Positions 14,683-23,631 are shown, counted from the first letter of the stretch. The stretch is DNA of 29,410 nt from Collinsella aerofaciens (GCA_905213325.1 CAJMHW010000025.1:1-29410); one strand, 5' to 3'. Translations and numbers: made by a program. Notes: generated by a model not told the origin, from the sequence alone.

Positions 14683-14763
14683 TGTTTAGTGGTAGCGCGG
14701 CATTGTTAAACAAATTTGGATACAGATGAATTTTATTTAATAGGGACCTAGTTTTACTAAACA
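14683..14763. repeat. A+T-rich segment with GTTTA/TAAAC inverted repeats
   Basis: TGTTTAGT (14683-14690) and ACTAAACA (14756-14763) are perfect inverted arms. Between them is TTGTT-A-AACAA (14704-14714), a further small palindrome with the same TAAAC core. The segment is much richer in A+T than its surroundings and probably contains promoter or operator sequence for one or both sides. Confidence 0.4.
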
Positions 14764-14770
14764 AAATCGA

Positions 14771-14989
14771 ATGATGCTGATTGTGCGAGCGGGCACATCG
14801 ATCGACTATCAATCACGTTTACTCGGAAAAAACCGAGTCGGTTTTGTCCGAGTAAGATTGAAGGCGATCGAATGCGTTCTGCTGCGTTTGCGGTTGGATG
14901 CGTTTATCAAAAACGTGCCATGCGGATTGTTGGCGAAAAAGCGCCGTGCCAAGCTCGAGGCAGAACTCAACTCCTCTGACGACATCTAA
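14771..14989 (+). CDS. Small ORF of unknown function ahead of a terminator
   Basis: The 72-codon frame runs from ATG 14771 to TAA 14987-14989. There is no good ribosome site. The N-terminal part crosses the 37-base palindrome. The C-terminal part (…GLLAKKRRAKLEAELNSSDDI) looks protein-like, basic then acidic. A strong hairpin with a T-run starts 7 bases after the stop, which supports rightward transcription ending here. It could instead be a remnant or an untranslated RNA. No family is recognised. Confidence 0.3.
   Translation: MMLIVRAGTSIDYQSRLLGKNRVGFVRVRLKAIECVLLRLRLDAFIKNVPCGLLAKKRRAKLEAELNSSDDI
14819..14855. repeat. 37-bp near-perfect palindrome
   Basis: Two nested inverted repeats share the centre at 14837: outer arms TTACTCGGA / TCCGAGTAA (14819-14827, 14847-14855) and inner arms AAAACCGA / TCGGTTTT (14829-14836, 14838-14845). 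Seventeen of 18 base pairs match; the only mismatch is 14828/14846. In RNA, ACTCGG-A6-CCGAGT (14821-14838) can form a competing hairpin. No T-run follows, so it is not a simple terminator. Confidence 0.8.
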
Positions 14990-14996
14990 TGCGTAA

Positions 14997-15032
14997 TGGG
15001 CTGGCTCTGGGTATCCAGAACCAGCCCATTTT
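14997..15032 (+). terminator. Intrinsic terminator (rightward; possibly bidirectional)
   Basis: TGGGCTGG-C-TCTGG pairs with CCAGA-A-CCAGCCCA around a GTAT loop, followed by TTTT on the plus strand. It closes the small rightward ORF or RNA at 14771-14989. It also lies 51 bases beyond the stop of the leftward surface-protein gene, where it would lack a T-run. Confidence 0.7.
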
Positions 15033-15079
15033 GATGGTCGATGAGCCGAGTCGGCGTCTCTCGCAAAGGTAACTGAGAG

Positions 15080-18000
15080 CTAGTGAGGCTTATCAGAATT
15101 GACCTCATCGGCGGCGTCGTTTTCGAGCGCCGTGCGGCGGGCGCTGTAGGCGACAAGGCCGGCACCAGCTGCGGCGAGTGCTGCTGCGGCTGCCGTAAGG
15201 GGAGCGTTGACATCGCCCGTGCCCGCAAGCGCGCCCGATTTTCCGGAGCGCTTGTTAGTGCCGTGGTCCTTGCCACTGCTGGAGCTGCTTCCGCCGGAGC
15301 CGCCGCCCTTGTCAGTACCGCCGCCACTCGAGTCGCCACCGCCGTCCGCCGTCATCGGTGCATCGTGAAGCCCCGTCGTATCCGCGCTGTCGCATACGCC
15401 GACCTGAACTTCTGAGCGTTCGCATGCCGCGTCGGGCACATGAAGCTCGTGCAGTACGGCGCCCAGCGCCGAGTTTGCGCCCGGTCGAATTTCCTCGAGC
15501 GTTACGGGATCGAGCGCCACCAGATTACGCGCTTTCGCATATAGCGTTACACGTTTGCCCACCTCGTCGCTCCAGCTCTCCGGGATAGCAAAGCTCATGC
15601 GGAACTGTGCCGTGCAACCCGGTGCCAGCACGGCGTTGCCGTTGTCGGCTACCAGCGGGTGCGTTGCAAAACATGTGCCCAGCGTCTCGAGCGCGTACTT
15701 CACGTGTGCCATGTCGTTGGCCGAAGCGCTCTCGGCAAGCTCTGGATCGTAGATCGATGCCATGCGTGCGTTCGCTCCGAACCCGATGGATGCGCTGGAG
15801 AACGGCTGGCTGGAGCTCTCTCGGTACAGATCGATCGTGCCGGCGGTCAGCAAGGTGTTGCCGTCGTTTCGCACCGTGACCATGAAGGATTCGCCTGCTG
15901 CTCCGGGCACCACAGCGCCCGAGGTGGCGACCGCGCCCGTCGGAGTGGCACACGCCACCAAGGGCACTTCGATGCCGTGCAGCTCTGCCTCGCTCTTCTC
16001 CGCGCTCGCAATGTGCGTGGCGAGCGCGGAGAGCATGCCTCCCGACGTCAAAAATGTCGTTATCTGATCGACGGGATGGTCCAGCTCGCACATCACGAAC
16101 GGCTCCGTGAACAGATCGCCTGCCAAGGTGCTGGCGAAGATGCGGAAGTGCTTGCCCATCACTGCTACCGGGTTGCCTTCTTCGTCGTAGGTTTGCCCCA
16201 CCTTGCCATCGGTGTTCTCTACATAGACCACGCACCTGCCGTTGTTGCTTACGCTAAACGATGCCGGGCCACAGCCTGCGGCACCCACGGGCTGCGTTGC
16301 AAATGCCGATGCGCCTCGCGTCCAAGTAATATGCTGCAGTTGCTCGTTGACGGTTGCCAAAAAGCCCGAATGTTGTGGCCACGGCACCGCGTGGGGTACT
16401 GTGGCATCTGGTGGCATAACGCCCCAACCCGCGATGGACTGGCCGATCACGGCATACGATGCGCAGCCACTACCGTTTGCAGTTTCGTATGCAACGGACA
16501 CCACCATTTTGCCGTTGATATTCTCGGGTACGCCCAGCTCGATGCTCGATGGCGCTTGCGGAAAGCGGAGGGCCTGACGGAACGTGAGGCTGTCGCCCGA
16601 AACGTCCGACCACAGGGTGAAGCACTCCAGCGCAACCTCTGCCTCATTGCCCAGCGCCTTTTCTGCGGTGGTTCCGCGGCGGTGGAGGTAAGCGCCCGAC
16701 AGGCGCCCGTCGACCAGCGTCTTGCCCACCGTGATGCGTGGACACTGCAGACAATGGTGGCCATCCTCCTGAAGGCGGCCGCGCGAGATGCTGCGCCACG
16801 ACGTATGAGACATCACGCGAACTTCGTCGTTGCTTATGCGCAGGCGCACAACGGACAGTATGCCGGCTGTGCTTGCCGTATCGAAAAGGGTGTTGTCGCC
16901 GTCGGGGCGCTCGCCCGAGACCAGCAGCACGTAAGCGTCCTGGTTTTCTCTTCCGTCCGTATATTCCACTACGTCGAAGTCGTAATCGAATATGCCGTCG
17001 CGCTCCACGTCGCCCTCGCCAAAGCCAAGGGGGAAGTCCACGGGCATGGGGGCAGACCACGTGCCGTTTGCCTTTGTGTGCACCACTAGGCGCGAGCGGC
17101 CATTGTCGCCGTAGCGCACCGAGGCGATACGGAACAGGCATTCTACGCCGGCGATCATTGCCAGCTTCATGTGAGCTTCGCTGAGCACGCCAGTAAACAG
17201 CACGTTGTCGCTCGAGGGCTTGATGCCGCCACGCTCGTCCTCCGATACACCAGCAGAATTGGCGTTGGGGTCCGCAACGGCGTCCTTCGCCTGCCCGATA
17301 TGGGTGTACGCATACATCGGCGCGGCGTTTTCGTCGTTCTCTATCAGTGCATGGACGAAATGCTCGATCTGTCCCGTGTCGTCGCTTTCTGCATCCGCCT
17401 CGAGCTCAATGCGCGTGACCGCTTGATCCCAATCGCGCACGACAGGCGCGACGTTTACGGCGGTGGCCTTAACCTCGGCGCGTGCGAGTAGCTCGGCGTT
17501 GGTGACGATGGTGGCCGATGCGATAAATTGCGGCACGCCGCCCGCCTCGATGTTGCCGGGCGTGCCTAAGCGGGCATCCAGCGTGTAAGGCGTATCCCCA
17601 CCCAATGCAAGCTCAGAGCGTTGGAGCACATACTGGTTGCCATTGTTCACCGACATATTCCACGAATCGAGGAGTGTGGGCCACGACCCCGACCAAGCCT
17701 TGGTGGTCCACTTGAACATTACGAACTGGAGTATCACATCGACATCGACGTCCGCACCCACGCGCAGTCGCGGAAGCTGGTGTCCATCTGCCTTCTCGTA
17801 CCCAATGAACAGCGTGAGGGATGCGGCGCCGCGCACGGCAGACGAAGCGACGCCTGCAACGCCGGCGCCAAAGGTGACGGCAAGCCCGATTTGGATGGTG
17901 AATGAGCCTGAGGTGTTTGAATAGTCGAGCGAAATGTTTTTAAAAAACGCCGCGCCGCTACCGTGCGTGTGGGCGCCCACGGCGAGTGCCAGTTTTGCCA

Positions 18001-19447
18001 GCACCCAGGGGTTGACGTTTAGGAAAAATGGCACCGGTCCTAGGGTAAACTGCTCTGTCCAATTGAGATCGGTTCTTACCTGAAAGAGGGCCTTGATATT
18101 GCCGTATGCGGGGTCGTTGTTGTTGCCCCAGGTTTTGCCCACCCAATCGTAGGCGAGCGAGCCATACAGCTGTGTGGCGATATCCATCGTGAACAGCAGC
18201 GTGCAATGGTGGCGAAGGAGCTTGGTGTTTCTTGGATCGGTACCCGAACCGGCACTCATACTCTTATATTGATTCCACTTCCCCTCCATCTCGTCGAGGT
18301 AACGGTTTGCCTGCTTGGCACCCGACTCGCGCGGTGACTTCTTCCAGTACTCTGGATCAGGGTTACCCGAATCGTTCATGTAGCCGACCGGCTTGTATCC
18401 TCCGCCAAACAGTACGTACCCGGCAAACGAGAAATCGAACAGAATGGGGAACGAGGGCATCCAGCAGGTGAACTTGTTGCCGCCGATGCCGGGAAACGCC
18501 GCCGGAAAAACAAACGGAGTAATCTCTTGGTCCATGGTAGTGGGGACGATAGTGGTCGATCCGGATTCCGCCTTTGCGGCCGGCGCGGTGACAACGGCCA
18601 TGGGGGATGAGAGCGTGTAGGTTTTGCCCTGATAGTCGAGGCCAAAGCGCAGCTTGCATCCTTCTTCCAGAAGGCTCGATGCCGCGTCGAGGAACTTGTC
18701 TTCGAGCGTGAACGTCGCCAGATTATCCGCGCCCGATGCACTGGCCTTGACTTGGCCAATCTGCGTGACGGTTTCGGATGAGCTGCCCGCAGCGGGCATC
18801 ACTTTATTGATATGCAACGTTGCCTGCCCGCCCTGCGGCAGATGGGCCTGCACGGTAAAAGCGTGCGTGTCGGGCTGATCGTTTGCTGCTTCGTCCGCTG
18901 GCATTGCCATAAACGTGGCGTCGGCGTACTGGATGTCCCATTCGTCGAATGTGAGCTGGCGAAAGTACGGCTCGCCATCGGAGAGCGGACGTGTGGGTGC
19001 GGTAATGGCGGTGCCGCCTTGGACACGCGCGAGGGGAATCTCGACATCGCGGTAGCCCGCCATGCTAATGGAGATGCCGCCGTTAAAGTCATACGCGTCG
19101 AGAAGCGTCGCCTCGTCCACGTAGCCTTCTGAAAGCGGCGCGACCTCAAAGATGGCCGTGCCTTCGTCATCGGTAGCGGCGGTGAGCTGCTTGCCTGCGG
19201 CATAGCGCGATGTGAGTGTGACCTGGGCACCCGTGATGGGCGTATTCTTGTTGGCGACGTCGACCACGACCACACCAAACATGGTGCGCGAGAGAACGAG
19301 CACCCTGAAAGGGTCTTTTTCGTCGGCATAGGCTTCGGTGGGCGCGAACGGCAATATGAAGGCGTTTGCGCTTCCCGGCACGCGCGGCAACATAATGCTC
19401 GCCAGCGAGGACGCTCCGGCAACAAGTAACGAACGGCGATCAAGCAT
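15080..19447 (-). CDS. Large Tat-exported, LAxTG-anchored surface protein
   Basis: The protein has 1455 residues. The ATG at 19447-19445 has GGGAG just upstream; longer in-frame starts lack one. The N-terminus DRRSLLVAGASSLASIML is a twin-arginine signal. Residues about 60-160 resemble a CNA-B/carboxypeptidase-regulatory beta-sandwich (…VVVDVANKNTPITGAQVTL, then …TAATDDEGTAIFEVA). The long middle contains repeated strand-rich blocks (VVHTKANGTWSAPMP; FLATVNEQLQHITWTRG; CVVYVENTDGKVG) suggestive of a beta-propeller or adhesive fold. A Ser/Gly-rich spacer leads to LAGTG (1407-1411), a hydrophobic stretch and Arg-Arg: an LAxTG cell-wall sorting signal as used by class E sortases. No enzyme motif is recognised. 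The next gene upstream on the same strand is a LuxR-family regulator, a likely controller. Combining Tat export with sortase anchoring is unusual. Confidence 0.82.
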   Translation of the reverse strand: MLDRRSLLVAGASSLASIMLPRVPGSANAFILPFAPTEAYADEKDPFRVLVLSRTMFGVVVVDVANKNTPITGAQVTLTSRYAAGKQLTAATDDEGTAIFEVAPLSEGYVDEATLLDAYDFNGGISISMAGYRDVEIPLARVQGGTAITAPTRPLSDGEPYFRQLTFDEWDIQYADATFMAMPADEAANDQPDTHAFTVQAHLPQGGQATLHINKVMPAAGSSSETVTQIGQVKASASGADNLATFTLEDKFLDAASSLLEEGCKLRFGLDYQGKTYTLSSPMAVVTAPAAKAESGSTTIVPTTMDQEITPFVFPAAFPGIGGNKFTCWMPSFPILFDFSFAGYVLFGGGYKPVGYMNDSGNPDPEYWKKSPRESGAKQANRYLDEMEGKWNQYKSMSAGSGTDPRNTKLLRHHCTLLFTMDIATQLYGSLAYDWVGKTWGNNNDPAYGNIKALFQVRTDLNWTEQFTLGPVPFFLNVNPWVLAKLALAVGAHTHGSGAAFFKNISLDYSNTSGSFTIQIGLAVTFGAGVAGVASSAVRGAASLTLFIGYEKADGHQLPRLRVGADVDVDVILQFVMFKWTTKAWSGSWPTLLDSWNMSVNNGNQYVLQRSELALGGDTPYTLDARLGTPGNIEAGGVPQFIASATIVTNAELLARAEVKATAVNVAPVVRDWDQAVTRIELEADAESDDTGQIEHFVHALIENDENAAPMYAYTHIGQAKDAVADPNANSAGVSEDERGGIKPSSDNVLFTGVLSEAHMKLAMIAGVECLFRIASVRYGDNGRSRLVVHTKANGTWSAPMPVDFPLGFGEGDVERDGIFDYDFDVVEYTDGRENQDAYVLLVSGERPDGDNTLFDTASTAGILSVVRLRISNDEVRVMSHTSWRSISRGRLQEDGHHCLQCPRITVGKTLVDGRLSGAYLHRRGTTAEKALGNEAEVALECFTLWSDVSGDSLTFRQALRFPQAPSSIELGVPENINGKMVVSVAYETANGSGCASYAVIGQSIAGWGVMPPDATVPHAVPWPQHSGFLATVNEQLQHITWTRGASAFATQPVGAAGCGPASFSVSNNGRCVVYVENTDGKVGQTYDEEGNPVAVMGKHFRIFASTLAGDLFTEPFVMCELDHPVDQITTFLTSGGMLSALATHIASAEKSEAELHGIEVPLVACATPTGAVATSGAVVPGAAGESFMVTVRNDGNTLLTAGTIDLYRESSSQPFSSASIGFGANARMASIYDPELAESASANDMAHVKYALETLGTCFATHPLVADNGNAVLAPGCTAQFRMSFAIPESWSDEVGKRVTLYAKARNLVALDPVTLEEIRPGANSALGAVLHELHVPDAACERSEVQVGVCDSADTTGLHDAPMTADGGGDSSGGGTDKGGGSGGSSSSSGKDHGTNKRSGKSGALAGTGDVNAPLTAAAAALAAAGAGLVAYSARRTALENDAADEVNSDKPH

Positions 19448-19603
19448 CTTTGGCTCCCATCCCGCAGGTATCGGTGGAAATAATCCAATTTTGCGAGAAG
19501 GCATCCTGTCACGGTAGTGCCGTCCGAGGGCCAAAATGTCCAATTTGAGCGAGTGAAGCGCCGGGGCTCCGGGGCGCACGTGCCGCGCTAGGCAGTCTGG
19601 CTG

Positions 19604-20608
19604 CTAACGCAGCATATGCGCGACCAGCTCAGTGCGCGTGCCGATGCCAAGCTTTGCATACACGTTGGACAGTCGATTTTTAACGGTACCTGGCGACACA
19701 CCCATATGACGAGCGATTTCGGCGTTGGTCCATCCGCGGCAGGCGAGCATGGCCATGGTGAACTCTGTGGTCGTCAGGTCGTCAGCCACGTCCTCGCCCG
19801 AATCGGGGTTGTGGATGCGCCGCCAGCCGTAGCTGAATCGATACGTAATCTCGATGATGCGTGCGAAATCGTCAGGGTATTGCGATTTTAGGCATGCCTC
19901 GATGAGCCCCTGCAAAAGGCCGTGGTGCTCGCCAATGAGCTCGATAAGGCCGTCGGGGCGCGCAATGTTCCAAGCGGCTCCGAAGTGCGTTTTTGCGGCG
20001 TCGATGTCCTTGAGGCTCATGCATGCCATGGAAGCTGCCAGGTGCAGGAACAGTTCCGAGATCGGATAGCTCCCCTGTTTCATGATCAGGGCGTTTTCCG
20101 CCATGCCCAGACTGCGGCCATATTCGCCGCGCAGGTACAGGGCATGCGCCATCACGTAGCTGGCGAACAGGCGCAGGCCTTCGGGCAGATGCGCCGCAAG
20201 CGGATAAAACTCTTCGGCAGAATACGGGGAAGACAAGTGCAGCAGGACGCTTGCGGCCGAGGCGAACAGGATATGCGTGGCGTGGACGGCGGGTGATTCC
20301 TCGTCAGTTGGCGTATCGAGGATGCCCGCAAGACAACGGCGGGCGTCGGCGATACGGTTGAGCGACAGGCTGGCGTATCCGCAGATAAAGCATGCGGAAT
20401 AGCGCAGTGCGGAATCGGTGGCGTCAAGATAGGGGCGCGCCGTCTTGGCAGCGAGGGCGGCCTGTCCGCGAAAGTACAGCGCTTCTGCCGTGGCGATGGT
20501 GCGTGAATCGGGGTCGGAAATGCCTGCAACCGCAGCGTCAATCTGCCCCGGCACAAAGGCAGTGCACATCAACGGCATGGGAACGCATGGGTAGCCATCG
20601 CAGTCCAT
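19604..20608 (-). CDS. LuxR-family (GerE HTH) transcriptional regulator with helical-repeat sensor region
   Basis: The protein has 334 residues, starting at ATG 20608-20606 after GGGAGATGGAAG. Residues about 1-260 are alpha-helical and Ala/Leu-rich with a TPR-like pattern (…AEALYFRGQAALAAKTARPYL; …YVMAHALYLRGEYGRSLGMA). The last ~60 residues are a GerE HTH: TTTEFTMAMLACRGWTNAEI, ARHMGVSPGTVKNRL, then NVYAKLGIGTRTEL. There is no receiver or ATPase domain. Such regulators in Coriobacteriia often sit beside the exported protein they control. Here it is followed by the Tat/LAxTG surface protein 156 bases downstream on the same strand. The signal is unknown. Confidence 0.85.
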   Translation of the reverse strand: MDCDGYPCVPMPLMCTAFVPGQIDAAVAGISDPDSRTIATAEALYFRGQAALAAKTARPYLDATDSALRYSACFICGYASLSLNRIADARRCLAGILDTPTDEESPAVHATHILFASAASVLLHLSSPYSAEEFYPLAAHLPEGLRLFASYVMAHALYLRGEYGRSLGMAENALIMKQGSYPISELFLHLAASMACMSLKDIDAAKTHFGAAWNIARPDGLIELIGEHHGLLQGLIEACLKSQYPDDFARIIEITYRFSYGWRRIHNPDSGEDVADDLTTTEFTMAMLACRGWTNAEIARHMGVSPGTVKNRLSNVYAKLGIGTRTELVAHMLR

Positions 20609-20676
20609 CTTCCATCTCCCAACAGCTGGCAACAATAGCAGCAATTGTACTCCTGTTGCTCGGGACCCCTTTCGTT

Positions 20677-21828
20677 TTACTGCTCGGTTGACGCTGCGGA
20701 TCGTTTTGGAAGGCTTACGAGCATGGTGGTCCCGTTCTCGGAACTTGTTTCGACCTCTACTGTGCCACCGTGAAGAGCTGCAATCTCCCAAACGAGCGCT
20801 AGTCCGAGTCCTGCGCCGCCGTATGCCCTGCTGCGGGATTTGTCTAGACGAATGAACGGCTGGAAGATGCTCTCTCGGTACTTCTTGGGTATCCCCGGGC
20901 CCTGGTCCTCGACTCGCAGGAACACGTGGCTGTCGTTGTCGCAGATGGAGACGGTAACGCTCGAGTCGGTGCGGCTATAGCGGATAGCGTTTTCGGCCAG
21001 GTTAAACACCAGCCGATAGAGGAGTGTGTCGCTCCCGATTACTAAAGCGTCTCCAGCACAATTGAGGGCTATGCCCCTTTTTTCGGCAAGTGGCGCAAGG
21101 TCGGTGAGGACCTCTTCGGACAAGGGGCCAAGCTCCACATCGTCCTCGCAAGGAACGCTGCGGAGCTCACTCATCTCGAGCAATACCTTGGCCATTCGAG
21201 ACATGCGCTCGGTTTGTTCTTGTAGCAGGCCGAGTAGCTCGGCAGTTTCGGGTTGCAAACCGGAGTGCTCGGAGATGAATAGTTCAATCTGTGCTTGCAT
21301 AAGGGCGAGCGGGGTGCGCAGCTCGTGTGCGGCGTTGCCGGTAAACTGACGCTGTGCAGAGAACCCTTCGCCAAGACGGGCGATCATGTCGTTGAAAGAG
21401 GCGCTGCATCGTTGTAGCTCGATGGGCACATCTTCACTGAGCCTGATTTCGCTTAGGTTGTCAGGCTGCACACGCTCGACCTGGGCCGCAAAAGCCCGTA
21501 GCGGTTTGAGTGCACGGCCGCTCACAAAGTATGCCAGCGCGCCGCCAAGGAGTGTGACTCCAGCCGTGATGTACCAGGCTGTCGTGCCAAAAGACTCCTG
21601 TGCGTCGTTTACGACGATCGTGACCTCGTCATCGAGGCTCTCCTTCGTTGGGTCAAACGCCTGAGGTGCATCTACGCCGGCTGCGCTAAGGGCCGAGATG
21701 TCGCTGCCGATAGCATCCATGTAGCGCATGCCCGTATAGCCGACCAGACAGTTCGTCAGCACGCATGCCGCACACGTCAGCAGTGCCGTCATAATCGTTA
21801 TGCGCCATTGCAGCGAAAGCCTTTTCAT
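20677..21828 (-). CDS. Sensor histidine kinase
   Basis: The protein has 383 residues, starting at ATG 21828-21826, which overlaps the response-regulator stop as ATGA. Two membrane helices (about 9-30 and 84-104) flank an external segment of about 50 residues, followed by a HAMP region. The H box is FTGNAAHELRTPLAL (phospho-accepting His near residue 168), with the N box LAENAIRYS, G1 DQGPGIP and G2 GGAGLGLAL. The family autophosphorylates and passes phosphate to the partner regulator. The short sensor loop has no recognisable ligand domain. The divergent redox operon is the natural target by position. Confidence 0.93.
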   Translation of the reverse strand: MKRLSLQWRITIMTALLTCAACVLTNCLVGYTGMRYMDAIGSDISALSAAGVDAPQAFDPTKESLDDEVTIVVNDAQESFGTTAWYITAGVTLLGGALAYFVSGRALKPLRAFAAQVERVQPDNLSEIRLSEDVPIELQRCSASFNDMIARLGEGFSAQRQFTGNAAHELRTPLALMQAQIELFISEHSGLQPETAELLGLLQEQTERMSRMAKVLLEMSELRSVPCEDDVELGPLSEEVLTDLAPLAEKRGIALNCAGDALVIGSDTLLYRLVFNLAENAIRYSRTDSSVTVSICDNDSHVFLRVEDQGPGIPKKYRESIFQPFIRLDKSRSRAYGGAGLGLALVWEIAALHGGTVEVETSSENGTTMLVSLPKRSAASTEQ

Positions 21829-22499
21829 TCGCTATCCTCCATAACGTAGCCCTCTCCAATCCGATTGCGAATCGGGTCGTATCCCAAAGCGCTGCGTAGC
21901 TTTTTGCGGAGTGACGAGATGTGAACGCGGGTTGCGTTGCTAAAGCTGTTCACGCTGCTATCCCAAACGTGCTCGATAAGCTCCTCTTGGCTTACCGGTC
22001 GCCCCTGATTAAGCATCAGGTATTCCAAGATTCCCGTTTCCTTGCGTGTAAGAGATAGAGCCTCACTGTCCACGGAAGCGATGCGCGCCTTGGTGTCAAA
22101 GCTGAGCTTTCCGCAGGCTAATACTATGTCGCTTTGTGCGAAGCGCCTGAGGGTAAGGCTGCGGATCCTTGCCGCAAGTTCGTCCAGATGAAACGGCTTG
22201 GTAAGGTAATCGTTGGCGCCGGCATCGAGTCCGGCGACTTTATCGGATACTTCGCCACGCGCGGACAGAATCAGTACCTTAGTCTCGCAATCGGTTTTCC
22301 TAAGTTCCCTGAGCACGGTCATGCCATCGATACGGGGAAGGTTGAGGTCGAGTACCACGAGGTCAAAGACTTCGACGCCCAGCAGGTCGAGCGCCTCCTG
22401 TCCGTCGTGGCAGCAGTCGACGCTGTACGCCAAGTTTCGCAAGCTGCGCGCGATTGCATCGCACAGTGCTCGCTCGTCTTCGACGATCAAAATACGCAT
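21825..22499 (-). CDS. OmpR/PhoB-family response regulator
   Basis: The protein has 224 residues. The ATG at 22499-22497 has AAGGAGA six bases upstream; an upstream start would lie across that ribosome site. The receiver domain begins MRILIVEDE, with phospho-acceptor Asp in VVLDLNLP (about residue 51), Ser/Thr in ILSARG and Lys in YLTKPF. A winged helix ends the protein (…EELIEHVWDSSVNSFSNATR, VHISSLRKKLR, …RIGEGYVM). It is translationally coupled to the kinase gene and divergent, across about 90 bases, from the CD1871A/polyferredoxin/TlpA operon. Confidence 0.93.
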   Translation of the reverse strand: MRILIVEDERALCDAIARSLRNLAYSVDCCHDGQEALDLLGVEVFDLVVLDLNLPRIDGMTVLRELRKTDCETKVLILSARGEVSDKVAGLDAGANDYLTKPFHLDELAARIRSLTLRRFAQSDIVLACGKLSFDTKARIASVDSEALSLTRKETGILEYLMLNQGRPVSQEELIEHVWDSSVNSFSNATRVHISSLRKKLRSALGYDPIRNRIGEGYVMEDSE

Positions 22500-22589
22500 A
22501 ACAGTCTCCTTGCACATTCCAAATCGCGCTTAACACGGATTTTATAGTCGATATGGTCCAATGGTCGCGTAACGAAAGGAGTGGTTGGG

Positions 22590-22736
22590 TTGTTCAAAGC
22601 GGTAAAACCCGTGGTACAGGTCGCTTTGTTGATCGTCGGAATTGCCATGGTGTGCTTTGGTGTTATGCGTGGCGAGGCGGATGCCGTGCTGGCCAAAGCG
22701 ATTAGGCTGTGCTTGGAGTGTATCGGAATTGGATAA
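22590..22736 (+). CDS. CD1871A-family small CXXC membrane protein
   Basis: The protein has 48 residues. The TTG start at 22590 is chosen because AAAGGAG (22575-22581) lies 8 bases before it. One membrane helix (about residues 6-28, …VALLIVGIAMVCFGVMRG) is followed by a short tail ending CLECIGIG, with the CXXC motif that names the family. Members typically precede a membrane polyferredoxin and a thioredoxin-like protein, exactly as here. The stop codon overlaps the start of the next gene. It probably works in a membrane thiol or electron relay; its exact role is unknown. Confidence 0.8.
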   Translation: MFKAVKPVVQVALLIVGIAMVCFGVMRGEADAVLAKAIRLCLECIGIG

Positions 22737-23631
22737 AAGAGAAAACACTGCGTCGCATGTTTTGGCCCGATTTCGCGGATTCATTCAGGCGGCGGCGACG
22801 CTGGTCACCAATATTCACCTGCCAAACTTTGCCAAAGGAAGCATCTATCAGGGCGCGGGAAAAACAGTCTGCGTACCTGGACTTAACTGCTATTCGTGCC
22901 CCGCGGCATCGGGTGCGTGCCCCATCGGGTCGTTCCAGTCGGTGGTAGGTTCATCCAAGTTCAACTTTTCTTATTATGTTACCGGTACGCTCATTTTGCT
23001 CGGCGTGCTGCTGGGGCGCTTTGTATGCGGCTTTCTGTGCCCGTTTGGCTGGCTGCAGGAGCTGCTTCATAAGATTCCCGGCAAAAAGTTCTCCACGAAA
23101 AAGCTCAAGCCGCTCACATACATCAAGTACGTTGTGCTGCTGTTTGCCGTGGTGCTGCTGCCCGTCTTGGTGGTTAACGACGTGGGCATGGGCGACCCGT
23201 TCTTTTGTAAGTACATCTGTCCACAGGGTGTGCTCGAGGGCGCCATTCCACTGGCCATCGCCAATGCCGGCATTCGATCTGCGTTGGGACATCTCTTTAC
23301 TTGGAAACTTGCCGTTCTCATTGCCGTGGTAGTGCTGAGCGTTTTGTTCTACCGCCCCTTCTGCAAATGGATTTGTCCACTCGGCGCATTCTATGCGCTC
23401 ATGAATAGGGTGTCCCTACTGGGGATCCGGGTCGATACATGCAAATGTGTCTCGTGCGGCAAGTGCTCAAAGGTTTGTCAGATGGACGTTGATGTGGTCC
23501 GCGCGCCCAATCATGCCGAATGTATCCGGTGCGGAAAGTGCATCGGGGCCTGTCCCGTCGATGCCATCAGCTATCGCTATGGCCTGGATGTGTCGGCGGA
23601 AAAGCTCCCCTTGACCGCCGATAAAAAGTAA
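22729..23631 (+). CDS. Membrane polyferredoxin (4Fe-4S binding, NapH/CcoG-like)
   Basis: The protein has 300 residues, starting at TTG 22729, which overlaps the previous stop, with GGAG about 10 bases upstream. Cys motifs in order are CYSCPAASGACPIG, CGFLCPFGWLQ, CKYICPQGVLE and CKWICPLGAFY, lying among four or so membrane helices. Two classical ferredoxin clusters then close the protein, CVSCGKCSKVC and CIRCGKCIGAC (about residues 239-278). NapH/CcoG-type proteins pass electrons across or along the membrane. Here the acceptor could be the CXXC protein or the TlpA-like lipoprotein encoded on either side. This operon composition is known from other anaerobes; the net reaction is not established here. 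Confidence 0.9.
   Translation: MDKRENTASHVLARFRGFIQAAATLVTNIHLPNFAKGSIYQGAGKTVCVPGLNCYSCPAASGACPIGSFQSVVGSSKFNFSYYVTGTLILLGVLLGRFVCGFLCPFGWLQELLHKIPGKKFSTKKLKPLTYIKYVVLLFAVVLLPVLVVNDVGMGDPFFCKYICPQGVLEGAIPLAIANAGIRSALGHLFTWKLAVLIAVVVLSVLFYRPFCKWICPLGAFYALMNRVSLLGIRVDTCKCVSCGKCSKVCQMDVDVVRAPNHAECIRCGKCIGACPVDAISYRYGLDVSAEKLPLTADKK

Noticed and set aside
15659..17089. 476-codon plus-strand frame opposite the surface protein
   Set aside because: Arg/His/Cys-rich composition with no domain or ribosome site; the minus frame is continuous with a Tat signal and sorting signal.
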